Positions 14,552-24,729 of a stretch of DNA of 52,254 bases are shown here, piece after piece. The position numbers and the translations under genes were made by a program. The stretch's first letter is position 1. Each line of letters starts with the position of its first letter. This stretch comes from Clostridia bacterium (GTDB taxonomy: Bacteria; Bacillota; Clostridia; Christensenellales; CAG-138). The stretch covers positions 1-52,254 of the forward strand of contig JAFPXD010000065.1 of the NCBI GenBank assembly GCA_017394835.1, given 5' to 3'. The notes beneath the pieces are model-generated. The model was given only the letters and a program-made list of their open reading frames with translations. It searched no databases and was not told where the DNA came from.

Positions 14552-16627
14552 ATGCTCCTCCTCTATGAGTTGAAAAAGCTTATAAAGAACAAGGCCGTTA
14601 CGGCGCCCATGCTCATTTTGCTTGCGGTCATCGCGATCGCGGCGGTGCGGGGCGCCGCAAATATTAAGAGCGCCGTGATCAACGCCGACGAGGCGCGGGA
14701 AGCCTATTTGGAGTTTGCCCTCGATACGGAAAACGCCGCGGGCGTCGCACTTTCGAGAACGAACGGCGGATATGCCGAGGCGTACTATTCCGAGGTGATC
14801 GAGACCTACCGCGCGGCGCGTGAGCGCATCGTATTCAAAAGCGGCGACGCCTCGGGCTGGGACGAGCTGCTTTGCTTTGACGTTCCGTTTTTCGCGGGGC
14901 TTTTCATCGCCGTGCTCTTGGGCGCCGCCGCCTTTTACGAGGATAAGCGCATCGGCATGGCAGGCATCATAGCCGCCTCCAAGAGGGGGAGGCGGGTGCT
15001 TTCAATAAGCCGCGTGCTTTCCCCGGTGCTGCTGTGCCTGCTGTTCTCGATCGCCGCGGCGGGGGTCTCGTTCCTCTGCTTCCGCATATTCGCGGGGCTC
15101 CAAAACGGCGGCTTCGTGCTGCAGTCCGCGCCGTCGTTCTTCAGGTCTGCCGAAGACCTCACGCTGCTTGACGCCTTCATTCTGCTTTCCCTGCGCCGCT
15201 GTTTGTTACTTGCCGCCGCGACCGCGGGCGCTTGCCTCATATCAAAGCTCATGAGCGGCTATATCCCCATTCTGCTCGTTTGCGCCGCGTTCCCTGTAAT
15301 TGAATTTGCCCTGTTCTCCGTTCGCTATAATGCGGTCGATGTGTTTGTGAAGAACGCGAATATTTTTGCTTACGGCACGGGGTATCTTTTCGAGCGGTTC
15401 TATTCCGTGAGGTTATTCGGCGCGGCGCATCCCGAAAGCGTTATAACAGCCGCCGCGTTCGCGCTCCTTGCGGTCTTTTCTCTGCTTGCGGTATTGCTTC
15501 CCGAGCGCAGGAGGGAGGGGGCGAAAAAGCTCCTCCGCCTGCCGGAAAAGATCAAGCTCCCGCAAATAAAGGCGAGACCGCACGGGCTTTTCGCGTGGGA
15601 ATTCGCAAAGCTCCTGCGCGCGCCCGCCGTGCTCATCCCCGTTTGCCTGTGCCTTGGCCTGTGCATCGGAGGCATACTCAAAAACGCTCCCGTTAAGAAG
15701 AGCAGCGGCGAAGCGCTTTACCGCTCCTATTGCGAAGGCTATGCGGGGCTTTCCATCGATGAGCTCACTGAAAGCCTCAGCGAGGAGCAGAACCGCATAT
15801 TGCTCGGCGAAGCGAAGATAGACGAGGCCGACCGCCTGTTTATGGCGGGGGAGCTCAGCTATGACGAATACGAAGCGATATTCGACGAATACATGAGCTG
15901 TCTGACAGGCGAGGGGATCGTGCCGGGCTTGCTCAAGCGGCTCGATTACCTTACCGAGACCTCATATGAGCTCGGCCGGGATATGGAGCTCATCTACGAT
16001 ACGGGGCTCAATAAGCTGATCGGTCTGGAAAAGGGCATACTTCCCATGCTTGCCGTGATACTGCTCGCGTGCTGTCCGTTCCTGAAGGAGCGGGAGAACG
16101 GCTTTGTAAATCTGCTTCGCACGGGCAAAAACGGGCGCGGCAGGATATACCTCGTGCGCCTCGCGTTCGTGCTGCTATGCGCCTTTGCCGTGACGCTCCT
16201 CTTCTCCGCCGCGGAGCTTTACGCGCTTTCCGGCGACGGGATATTCGAAAGCCTGAAAACCCCCGCGGCGTCGCTCGAGACGCTCCGAAGCATGGGGACG
16301 ACCCCTATCGGCGCGTATCTCGCGGAGGTTTTTGCCATGCGTCTTGCCGCCGCTGTCTGCATAGCGCTCATCACGTATGCGCTCTCGACCCGCTTTGAAA
16401 ACCCGTTCGCCGTGCTCGCGCCTGCGCTCGGTTGGCTGCTCGTTTCGTTCGCGCTCCGCAGGCTCGGCGTATCGTTCCCGCCCGCAGATCTTTCGGCGTT
16501 CGTTTCGGGTCACGCGGCATTCGCAAAAGCGGGCCGGGCGGCGTGGTTCAATATGCTGCCGCTTATTGCCGCGACTGTTTTGCTCGTTGCGTATTCATAC
16601 AGACGGTTTACAAGGACGGTGAAATGA
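14552..16627 (+). CDS. Large ABC-2 type exporter permease
   Basis: The 691-residue membrane protein looks like two ABC-2 permease halves in tandem. Each half opens with an amphipathic membrane-entry helix (YELKKLIKNKAVTA at the N-terminus, FAWEFAKLLRAPAVLIPV near residue 349), has a periplasm-like soluble loop after its first helix, and ends in four or five hydrophobic segments. The loop between residues 375 and 480 is rich in acidic residues. It starts seven bases after the sensor lipoprotein and has no clear Shine-Dalgarno, so translation is probably coupled. It pairs with the ATPase at 16629. The substrate is unknown. Confidence 0.85.
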   Translation: MLLLYELKKLIKNKAVTAPMLILLAVIAIAAVRGAANIKSAVINADEAREAYLEFALDTENAAGVALSRTNGGYAEAYYSEVIETYRAARERIVFKSGDASGWDELLCFDVPFFAGLFIAVLLGAAAFYEDKRIGMAGIIAASKRGRRVLSISRVLSPVLLCLLFSIAAAGVSFLCFRIFAGLQNGGFVLQSAPSFFRSAEDLTLLDAFILLSLRRCLLLAAATAGACLISKLMSGYIPILLVCAAFPVIEFALFSVRYNAVDVFVKNANIFAYGTGYLFERFYSVRLFGAAHPESVITAAAFALLAVFSLLAVLLPERRREGAKKLLRLPEKIKLPQIKARPHGLFAWEFAKLLRAPAVLIPVCLCLGLCIGGILKNAPVKKSSGEALYRSYCEGYAGLSIDELTESLSEEQNRILLGEAKIDEADRLFMAGELSYDEYEAIFDEYMSCLTGEGIVPGLLKRLDYLTETSYELGRDMELIYDTGLNKLIGLEKGILPMLAVILLACCPFLKERENGFVNLLRTGKNGRGRIYLVRLAFVLLCAFAVTLLFSAAELYALSGDGIFESLKTPAASLETLRSMGTTPIGAYLAEVFAMRLAAAVCIALITYALSTRFENPFAVLAPALGWLLVSFALRRLGVSFPPADLSAFVSGHAAFAKAGRAAWFNMLPLIAATVLLVAYSYRRFTRTVK

Positions 16628-16628
16628 A

Positions 16629-17498
16629 ATGAAGCTCGAATTCGAAAAAGTTAGCAAATCATACGGAAAAACGAAGGCGCTCATCGGCTTTTCAGCCACT
16701 TTAGAGCCCGGCGTTTACGCGCTCCTCGGGCCGAACGGCTCGGGTAAAAGCACGCTCATGAACATACTGACGGATAACCTAAAGGCGGACGAGGGCCGCA
16801 TCACCTTCGACGGCGAGGACGTTTTGAAGCTGGGCGGCAGATTCCGCGAAAAGCTCGGCTTCATGCCCCAGTACCCCGGTATGTACGGCTCATTCACCGC
16901 AGAGAGCTTCCTTTGGTACGTCGCCGAGCTTAAAGCCGTTCCGCGCGAAAAGGCGAAAAAGGATATTGCCGAAGTGCTTGAAGCGGTCGAGCTGTCCGAC
17001 GCCGCGGGGAAACGCATTTCCTCCTTCTCCGGCGGCATGAAGCAAAGGCTCGCGCTCGCTCAGGCGGTGCTGGGCGACCCCGCCGTGCTCGTGCTCGACG
17101 AGCCCACCGCCGGGCTCGATCCCAAGCAGAGGATCGCCGTCCGCAATTACATCTCGAAGATCGCCTTCAATAAGATCGTCATCATCGCGACGCACGTCGT
17201 TTCCGATATAGAATTCATCGCACGCGACGTCATCATGCTCAAAAAGGGCGTGATAGTCGATAACGCCCCGCCCGCCGAGCTCATCTCCCGTATCGAGGGC
17301 AGGGTCTGGCGCGTACCTGCGGCGCCAAACGAGGTGCAGGCGCTCCAATCACGTTTCACCGTTACGAACATACAGAAGGACGACCGCGGCGTATCCCTCC
17401 GCATCCTCGCGGACGAAGCGCCCGCGCCCGAAGCGGAGCCCGTCGCGCCTTCGCTGGAGGATTATTACCTTCACGTATTCGGTGAAGCGTCAACGTAA
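16629..17498 (+). CDS. ABC transporter ATP-binding protein
   Basis: The 289-residue ATPase has Walker A GPNGSGKSTL near residue 36, signature SSFSGGMKQR and Walker B VLVLDEPTAGLDP, with the switch histidine in IIATHVVSD. The C-terminal extension is Pro/Ala-rich. The start codon lies one base after the permease stop, so permease and ATPase are expressed together. It powers the exporter governed by the neighbouring sensor proteins. Confidence 0.93.
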   Translation: MKLEFEKVSKSYGKTKALIGFSATLEPGVYALLGPNGSGKSTLMNILTDNLKADEGRITFDGEDVLKLGGRFREKLGFMPQYPGMYGSFTAESFLWYVAELKAVPREKAKKDIAEVLEAVELSDAAGKRISSFSGGMKQRLALAQAVLGDPAVLVLDEPTAGLDPKQRIAVRNYISKIAFNKIVIIATHVVSDIEFIARDVIMLKKGVIVDNAPPAELISRIEGRVWRVPAAPNEVQALQSRFTVTNIQKDDRGVSLRILADEAPAPEAEPVAPSLEDYYLHVFGEAST

Positions 17499-17510
17499 AA
17501 CAAGGAACAA

Positions 17511-17544
17511 AAAAGGGTACGGATCTTTTGAACCGTACCCTTTT
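17511..17544. terminator. Bidirectional terminator between the exporter operon and groEL
   Basis: AAAAGGGTACGG pairs with CCGTACCCTTTT around a ten-base loop, with A/T runs on both sides. It lies 13 bases after the ATPase stop and 19 bases after the groEL stop on the opposite strand. Confidence 0.88.
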
Positions 17545-17562
17545 GGTTATTCGCTTATTTCA

Positions 17563-19498
<1,936 letters not shown>

Positions 19499-19539
19499 AT
19501 TGAATTCCTCCTAAAGTGAATATTGTTAACGGATCTGTG

Positions 19540-19566
19540 TTAGCACTCAAACAATAGGAGTGCTAA
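19540..19566 (-). promoter_or_regulatory. CIRCE operator (HrcA binding site)
   Basis: TTAGCACTC, nine bases, GAGTGCTAA: a perfect match to the CIRCE consensus. It lies between the groES promoter and start codon, where HrcA represses at normal temperature. hrcA itself is not in the window. Confidence 0.98.
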
Positions 19567-19574
19567 CAAAGCAT

Positions 19575-19602
19575 ATTATAGCACTGTGCTATTCTATGTC
19601 AA
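19575..19602 (-). promoter_or_regulatory. Promoter of groES-groEL
   Basis: A consensus TTGACA (19597-19602) and extended -10 TGCTATAAT (box at 19575-19580) with a 16-base spacer lie directly upstream of CIRCE. Confidence 0.9.
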
Positions 19603-19672
19603 CACCCGATAGGGGTATTCGCGGAATATATTTGGCTATAATAATATATTGCCGAAATATTAGTAATACCTA

Positions 19673-19707
19673 TTGCGTCTTTAGTGAAAGGAGTGTATAA
19701 TCACTCC
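19673..19707 (+). promoter_or_regulatory. Promoter of the exporter operon with a palindrome around the -10 box
   Basis: TTGCGT (19673-19678) and TATAAT (19696-19701) have a 17-base spacer. The -10 box is the exact centre of the perfect inverted repeat GGAGTG-TATAAT-CACTCC (19690-19707), so a dimeric repressor bound here would cover the melting region. No regulator gene is adjacent. Confidence 0.75.
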
Positions 19708-19735
19708 GTAATTCTAAAGAAAGGAGACCGCAAAC

Positions 19736-19804
19736 ATGTTCATGAGCAAACTCTATCGCGCAGGTTATATAAGCCCGTACTATGCCTGCGGTCTGCCTTA
19801 TTAG
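19736..19804 (+). CDS. 22-residue leader peptide upstream of the ABC exporter
   Basis: A perfect Shine-Dalgarno AAAGGAG (19720-19726) lies nine bases before an ATG that opens a 22-codon frame rich in tyrosine (YRAGYISPYY then ACGLPY). It stops 27 bases before an intrinsic terminator that precedes the exporter genes. The arrangement matches ribosome-mediated attenuation upstream of antibiotic-inducible ABC genes, such as bmrB before bmrCD in Bacillus subtilis. Complementary segments allow alternative folds: AGACCGCA (19725-19732) with TGCGGTCT (19787-19794), and CGCGCAG (19757-19763) with CTGCGCG (19829-19835), which overlaps the terminator's 5' arm. The function is inferred from architecture only. 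Confidence 0.75.
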   Translation: MFMSKLYRAGYISPYYACGLPY

Positions 19805-19828
19805 TTTTTACAATAGGGGGAAACGATA

Positions 19829-19857
19829 CTGCGCGGGCGAAAGCCCGCGTTTTTTTT
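19829..19857 (+). terminator. Leader terminator (attenuator) before the exporter genes
   Basis: CGCGGGC-GAAA-GCCCGCG (19832-19849) is a seven-pair all-GC stem with a GNRA loop followed by T8 (19850-19857). It lies only ten bases before the exporter start codon, so it must be read through for expression. The 5' arm overlaps a sequence complementary to codons 8-10 of the leader peptide. Confidence 0.88.
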
Positions 19858-19867
19858 CGGAGGAAAT

Positions 19868-21748
19868 ATGGAAGCAAATACTGTTGAAAAGGGCGCCGAA
19901 AAGCGCCGCAAGATAAATTATAAACTCGTAAGGAGGATGATGAGAGGCACGGGCGTACATTTCGTGCTTGCCGCCGTTTCGCTCGTTATCGCGGTCGTTT
20001 CGGCTTACGTCATCCCCGTTATCACAAGCTTTACCATCGACTATGCGCTCCTCCCTTATGCGGAGGAAGGCTATGAGGCGGGCTCCAACGGCATCCCGCA
20101 GGCGGTGCTTGGCTGGGTCGAGTCGATAGGCGGAAGCGAATTCATAGTAAAGCATCTGTGGCTGATGGGCATTGCGCTCCTTCTTGCCACGGCGGTGAAC
20201 GCGCTTGCGACCTTCCTGCGCCGCACGCATATCGCATTCGCGGGGGAGGGGATCTCCAAAAACATCCGCGACGATCTTTACGAGCATCTTTCGCTGCTGC
20301 CCTTTGATTATCATAAGCACGTTTCCACGGGCGACCTGGTGCAGAGGTGCACTTCCGACGTCGATACGGTGCGCCGCTTCATACAGAACGAGCTGCTTGA
20401 AATAATCAGGACGGTGCTGATGGTAGCGAGCGCGGCGATAATAATGCTCCGCATCGATCCGCAGCTCACGCTGTGGTCGGTAATACTCATGCCGTTCCTC
20501 ACGGCGTCCTCCTTCATCTATTTCAAGGCCGTCAAAAACAGCTTTGAAAAGGCGGATGAGGCGGAAGGCAGGCTTTCCGCCGCCCTGCAGGAAAACCTGA
20601 CGGGCGTGCGCGTTGTAAGAGCTTTCGGACAGCAGAGGCGCGAGCTTGATAATTTTACCGAAAAGAATGCGGATTTCCGCAAAAAGAACCTGCGCGTGAA
20701 CGATCTGATGGCCTACTATTGGGCGGCTTCGGATTCGTTCGGATACCTGCAGATACTGCTTTCGCTCTGCGTGGGCGTGCTGTTTACCATTAAGGGGCGC
20801 ATCTCCGTGGGCGAGCTGCTCGTATTCACCTCCTATACGGCAATGCTCACCTGGCCCGTCCGCCAGCTCGGCAGGATACTTGCCGATCTCGGCAAGGCCT
20901 CCGTATCGTTGGGCAGGATAGATGAGATAATGTCCGCTCCCGTTGAAAAGGAGCCGGGTCTTGCGCTCACTCCCGAAATAAGGGGCGAGATAGAGTTCAA
21001 AAACGTCGGCTTCCGCTATGAGGACAGCACCGAGCCCGTCCTAAAGGGCGTGAGCTTTACCGCCAAGCCCGGCGAGACGGTTGCCATTCTGGGCTCCACG
21101 GGCAGCGGCAAATCCACTCTCGTACAGCTTCTGCAGAGGCTCTATACCGTGACCGAGGGCGAGATACTGATAGACGGCGTCAATATAAACGATATAGAGC
21201 ACAGCCATCTGCGCCGCAGCATAGGCATAGTGCTGCAGGAGCCCTTCCTCTATTCGAGGACCATTATGGAAAACATCCGCATAGTGGAGCCCGAAGCCGA
21301 TGAGGAGCGCGTTTATGAGGCCGCAAGGATCGCCGCCATACACAACGTTGTTACGGGCTTTGAGAAGGGCTATGATACCGTAGTGGGCGAAAGGGGCGTT
21401 ACCCTTTCCGGCGGCCAGAAGCAGCGCGTGGCGATAGCCCGTATGCTCATGCAGAACGCGCCCATCATAATACTCGACGACTCCATGTCCGCCGTCGATA
21501 CCGAAACCGACGCCGCCATCCGCGAGGCGCTTTCGGGCAGGCGCGATTTCTGCACCACGTTTATAATCTCGCACAGGATAACCACCCTTGCGACCGCGGA
21601 TAAAATAATCGTGCTCGAGCACGGCAGGCTCGTTCAGCAGGGCACGCATGATGAGCTCATCGAACAGGATGGACTTTACAGGCGCATCGCCCGCATACAG
21701 AACATGCTTGAAGAAGAAATAAAGTCAGAGGAAGGAGGCGAAGTCTGA
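19868..21748 (+). CDS. Heterodimeric ABC exporter subunit, degenerate site (BmrC-like)
   Basis: The 626-residue half-transporter has six membrane helices followed by a nucleotide-binding domain. Walker A is GSTGSGKSTL near residue 410, the signature is LSGGQ at 513-517, and Walker B reads IIILDDSMSAVD. The catalytic glutamate is replaced by Asp538, the mark of the degenerate ATP site in heterodimeric exporters such as BmrCD and TM287/288. It pairs with the protein encoded next, whose start overlaps this stop (TGATG). The likely role is export of drugs or lipophilic compounds. Expression should depend on the leader-peptide attenuator and on the palindrome at the -10 box. GGAGG lies four to five bases before the ATG. 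Confidence 0.93.
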   Translation: MEANTVEKGAEKRRKINYKLVRRMMRGTGVHFVLAAVSLVIAVVSAYVIPVITSFTIDYALLPYAEEGYEAGSNGIPQAVLGWVESIGGSEFIVKHLWLMGIALLLATAVNALATFLRRTHIAFAGEGISKNIRDDLYEHLSLLPFDYHKHVSTGDLVQRCTSDVDTVRRFIQNELLEIIRTVLMVASAAIIMLRIDPQLTLWSVILMPFLTASSFIYFKAVKNSFEKADEAEGRLSAALQENLTGVRVVRAFGQQRRELDNFTEKNADFRKKNLRVNDLMAYYWAASDSFGYLQILLSLCVGVLFTIKGRISVGELLVFTSYTAMLTWPVRQLGRILADLGKASVSLGRIDEIMSAPVEKEPGLALTPEIRGEIEFKNVGFRYEDSTEPVLKGVSFTAKPGETVAILGSTGSGKSTLVQLLQRLYTVTEGEILIDGVNINDIEHSHLRRSIGIVLQEPFLYSRTIMENIRIVEPEADEERVYEAARIAAIHNVVTGFEKGYDTVVGERGVTLSGGQKQRVAIARMLMQNAPIIILDDSMSAVDTETDAAIREALSGRRDFCTTFIISHRITTLATADKIIVLEHGRLVQQGTHDELIEQDGLYRRIARIQNMLEEEIKSEEGGEV

Positions 21749-23607
21749 TGGAAGATTATGAAATGACCACATCCGCTCTTCAGGAGAAGGAATATGATCA
21801 GAAGGTCGATTTCTCCATTTGGAAGAGGCTCATTCGTTACGCGCTCCACAGCAAGCCCCTCGTTATAAGGACGATGATCTCGCTCGTCATAGTCGCGGCG
21901 GGAGACCTCGTTTATCCGCTGCTCTCCAAATACGCGATAGACAACATTATCGCGGGCTCTCATACCGAAAGGATACTGCCCTTCGCGCTCGTTTACGCGG
22001 CCGTAGTGGTGATCCAGGGGCTTTGCGTAATGCTGTTCATTCTGGGCTCCGGCAAGCTTGAAATGAACATCGCCTATGAGATAAGGCAGGACGCCTTCCG
22101 CCGTCTGCAGGAGCTTTCGTTCTCCTATTATGATAAGACCGCGGTAGGCTACATAATGGCCCGTATGGTCGCCGACGTGGGCAGGCTCTCGGAGCTCATC
22201 GCGTGGTCGGTGGTAGATATCCTTTGGTCGAGCCTTTACGTATTGGGCATAATCGCCGTTATGCTGAAGCTCAAGTGGCAGCTTGCACTGATAGTGATAG
22301 CCGTTCTGCCGCCTCTCGCGGTGATATGCGTATATTTCCAAAAGAAGATACTCAAGCATTACCGCGACGTTCGCAAGCAGAATTCCAAGATCACGGGCGC
22401 CCTTAACGAGGGCATAGTGGGCGCCGTCACCACCAAGACGCTCGTCCGTGAGGAAAGGAACTGCAGGGAATTCAAGGCGGAAACGGGGCGTATGCGCAAG
22501 TCTTCCATAAAGGCGGCGGTGCTTTCCGCGATGTTCACCCCCATAGTCATGTGCCTCGGCGCCATAGGCACCGGTCTCGCGCTCTACGCGGGCGGTATCA
22601 GCGTAATAGGCAAATGGGCGGCCATCGGAACGATAACCGTCGGCACTCTCGCCACCTTCATATCCTATTCGACGGGCATATTCGATCCCATCCAGCAGCT
22701 TGCGGGTATTTTCGCCGAGATGCAGTCCGCGCAGGCTTCCGCCGAGCGCGTGATAACTCTCATAGATACCGAAAGCGACGTTACCGACGCCAAGGAAGTG
22801 ATCGAAAAGTACGGCGATTCATTCGATCCCAAGCGTGAGAATTGGGAGGATATAGAGGGCGCGGTCACATTCGATCACGTGAGCTTCGCCTATAAGGAGG
22901 GCGAAAAGGTGCTGGAGGATTTCTCGCTTGAAGTGAAGTCCGGCGAAAACATTGCTCTCGTCGGCGAAACGGGCGCGGGCAAATCCACGATAGTGAACCT
23001 CGTCTGCCGCTTCTATGAGCCCACTGAGGGCCGCATACTGATCGACGGAGTCGATTACCGCGATCGCAGCCAGCTTTGGCTGCAGGATCGTCTGGGCTAC
23101 GTGCTCCAGCAGCCCCACCTGTTCTCCGGTACGATCGCGGATAACATCCGCTACGGCAGACCGGACGCTCCCTTTGAGGAAGTGGTCTCCGCGGCAAAGC
23201 TCGTTCATGCGGATGAATTCATAATGAAGCAGGAAAAGGGCTACGATACGGAGGTCGGCGAGGGCGGCGCAAGGCTTTCCACCGGCCAGAAGCAGCTCAT
23301 ATCCTTCGCGCGAGTGATCCTCGCCGATCCGCGCATATTCGTGCTGGATGAGGCGACGAGCTCCATCGATACCGAGACCGAGCAGCTTATCCAGAACGCC
23401 ATAACCAAGGTGCTGAAGGGCCGTACGAGCTTCATAGTCGCGCACAGGCTCTCCACCATCCGTTCTGCGGACAGGATACTCGTTATAAGGGGCGGCAGGA
23501 TAGAGGAGATGGGCAGCCACAAGGAGCTCATGAAGCTTCACGGATACTATTACGATCTCTATACCACGCAGTTCAAGAAGGACGCGCTCGACGATATACT
23601 GGGATGA
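21748..23607 (+). CDS. Heterodimeric ABC exporter subunit, catalytic site (BmrD-like)
   Basis: The 619-residue half-transporter has six membrane helices and an ATPase domain. Walker A is GETGAGKSTI near residue 411, Walker B IFVLDEATSSID has the intact catalytic Glu535, and the signature is the variant LSTGQ at 510-514. In the head-to-tail dimer that variant signature faces the degenerate Walker B of the partner, so the pair forms one working and one impaired ATP site. An N-terminal extension of about 25 residues (MEDYEMTTSALQEKEYDQK) precedes the first helix. The gene is translationally coupled to its partner. Confidence 0.93.
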   Translation: MEDYEMTTSALQEKEYDQKVDFSIWKRLIRYALHSKPLVIRTMISLVIVAAGDLVYPLLSKYAIDNIIAGSHTERILPFALVYAAVVVIQGLCVMLFILGSGKLEMNIAYEIRQDAFRRLQELSFSYYDKTAVGYIMARMVADVGRLSELIAWSVVDILWSSLYVLGIIAVMLKLKWQLALIVIAVLPPLAVICVYFQKKILKHYRDVRKQNSKITGALNEGIVGAVTTKTLVREERNCREFKAETGRMRKSSIKAAVLSAMFTPIVMCLGAIGTGLALYAGGISVIGKWAAIGTITVGTLATFISYSTGIFDPIQQLAGIFAEMQSAQASAERVITLIDTESDVTDAKEVIEKYGDSFDPKRENWEDIEGAVTFDHVSFAYKEGEKVLEDFSLEVKSGENIALVGETGAGKSTIVNLVCRFYEPTEGRILIDGVDYRDRSQLWLQDRLGYVLQQPHLFSGTIADNIRYGRPDAPFEEVVSAAKLVHADEFIMKQEKGYDTEVGEGGARLSTGQKQLISFARVILADPRIFVLDEATSSIDTETEQLIQNAITKVLKGRTSFIVAHRLSTIRSADRILVIRGGRIEEMGSHKELMKLHGYYYDLYTTQFKKDALDDILG

Positions 23608-23626
23608 TAACAGCGCATTTCAAGTA

Positions 23627-23655
23627 TTTACTTGGGGCGTGAAAAGCGGTATAAT
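23627..23655 (+). promoter_or_regulatory. Promoter of the Tim44-like membrane protein gene
   Basis: TTTACT (23627-23632) and TATAAT (23650-23655), spacer 17, lie 63 bases before the start codon. Confidence 0.6.
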
Positions 23656-23718
23656 ATACAAGGGCAAATCCAGTCCTGACGTTATTCCGAAAAGACCGGC
23701 TTCGAAAGAGGTGATCCG

Positions 23719-24654
23719 ATGAAGAAGAGAATGATACTCGCGGCGGCGGTGATCGCCGTTATCACCCTGCTTATATGCTCGACCGCGGCGCTTGCCGATT
23801 TCGGCGGATTCAGCGGCGACAGCGATTACGGCGGTTCCGATTGGGGCGGCTCCGATTCCGACTGGGGCTCCTCCTGGAGCGACAGCGATTACAGTTGGGG
23901 CATATGGGGCAGCACCGACTCGGGCGATGGTACAAGATCCGAAGGCTGTACGACGGGCGATATGATGGTGTTCCTCATTATCATAATCGCACTCGTCGTC
24001 ATAATCTGGATAGCAAAGGCCAAAAACAGCCAGCAGACCCCCGTTAATACAGGAGTAATGCCTACGAGCGACCTCGACCTTAATGATATTGAAGATTATG
24101 TCGAAAAGATCGATCCTCTTTTCAGCGTGAGCGCCATGCAGAACAAGCTCTCGAACCTTTACGTCCGGCTCCAGGATCAGTGGTGCGCGAAGGATCTCGA
24201 ACCTTTGCGCCCGTATCTTACCGACGAGCTTTACGCTCAGTCCGAGAGGCAGCTCAATGAGATAGCGCGGGCGGGGCAGACCCCCCACGTTGAGCGCATA
24301 TCGGTGCTCGGCGTGAACATCCGCGGCTGGCTCCAAAGGGACGGTATGGATCATATTATAGCCGAGCTTTCCACACGCATTACCACATACACAACGGATG
24401 ACGAAACGGGCGAGATAATAAGGGGTAATCCCAACCTCGAAAAGTTTATGACTTATGAGTGGGACGTCTGCCGCACGACGGGTATAATGACAAACACCAC
24501 AGAAGAGACAAAGGTCATCAACTGCCCCAACTGCGGAGCGCCCGTGAATATCAACAGCACCGCTCGCTGTCCGTACTGCTCCTCCATAATAACGGTCAAT
24601 GACCACGATTGGCTGCTCTCCTCCATTAAGGGGCTGAGCCAGAGGACGCAGTGA
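23719..24654 (+). CDS. Tim44-like domain membrane protein with C-terminal zinc ribbon
   Basis: The 311-residue protein starts with a signal-like hydrophobic segment (residues 5-26). A Gly/Ser/Asp/Trp-rich low-complexity stretch (DYGGSDWGGSDSDW type) and a second membrane helix near 77-95 follow. The next part, about 120-245, has the alpha+beta pattern of Tim44-like domains (FSVSAMQNKLSNLYVRLQDQW, then LTDELYAQSERQL). The C-terminus carries a zinc ribbon, CPNCGAP...CPYC. Such bacterial proteins are membrane-associated with no fixed role. GAGG lies before the ATG, and the gene is a single unit with a terminator shared with htrA. Confidence 0.82.
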   Translation: MKKRMILAAAVIAVITLLICSTAALADFGGFSGDSDYGGSDWGGSDSDWGSSWSDSDYSWGIWGSTDSGDGTRSEGCTTGDMMVFLIIIIALVVIIWIAKAKNSQQTPVNTGVMPTSDLDLNDIEDYVEKIDPLFSVSAMQNKLSNLYVRLQDQWCAKDLEPLRPYLTDELYAQSERQLNEIARAGQTPHVERISVLGVNIRGWLQRDGMDHIIAELSTRITTYTTDDETGEIIRGNPNLEKFMTYEWDVCRTTGIMTNTTEETKVINCPNCGAPVNINSTARCPYCSSIITVNDHDWLLSSIKGLSQRTQ

Positions 24655-24680
24655 TATAAACCAAGACCGAAATACCATGT

Positions 24681-24713
24681 AAAAAAGCCGCTCCGATCAT
24701 TCGGAGCGGCTTT
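24681..24713. terminator. Terminator between the Tim44-like gene and htrA
   Basis: AAAGCCGCTCCGA pairs with TCGGAGCGGCTTT around a short loop. The minus-strand T run is strong (TTTTTT), serving htrA. The plus side is weaker. Confidence 0.88.
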
Positions 24714-24729
24714 GGTATTATATTTCCTG

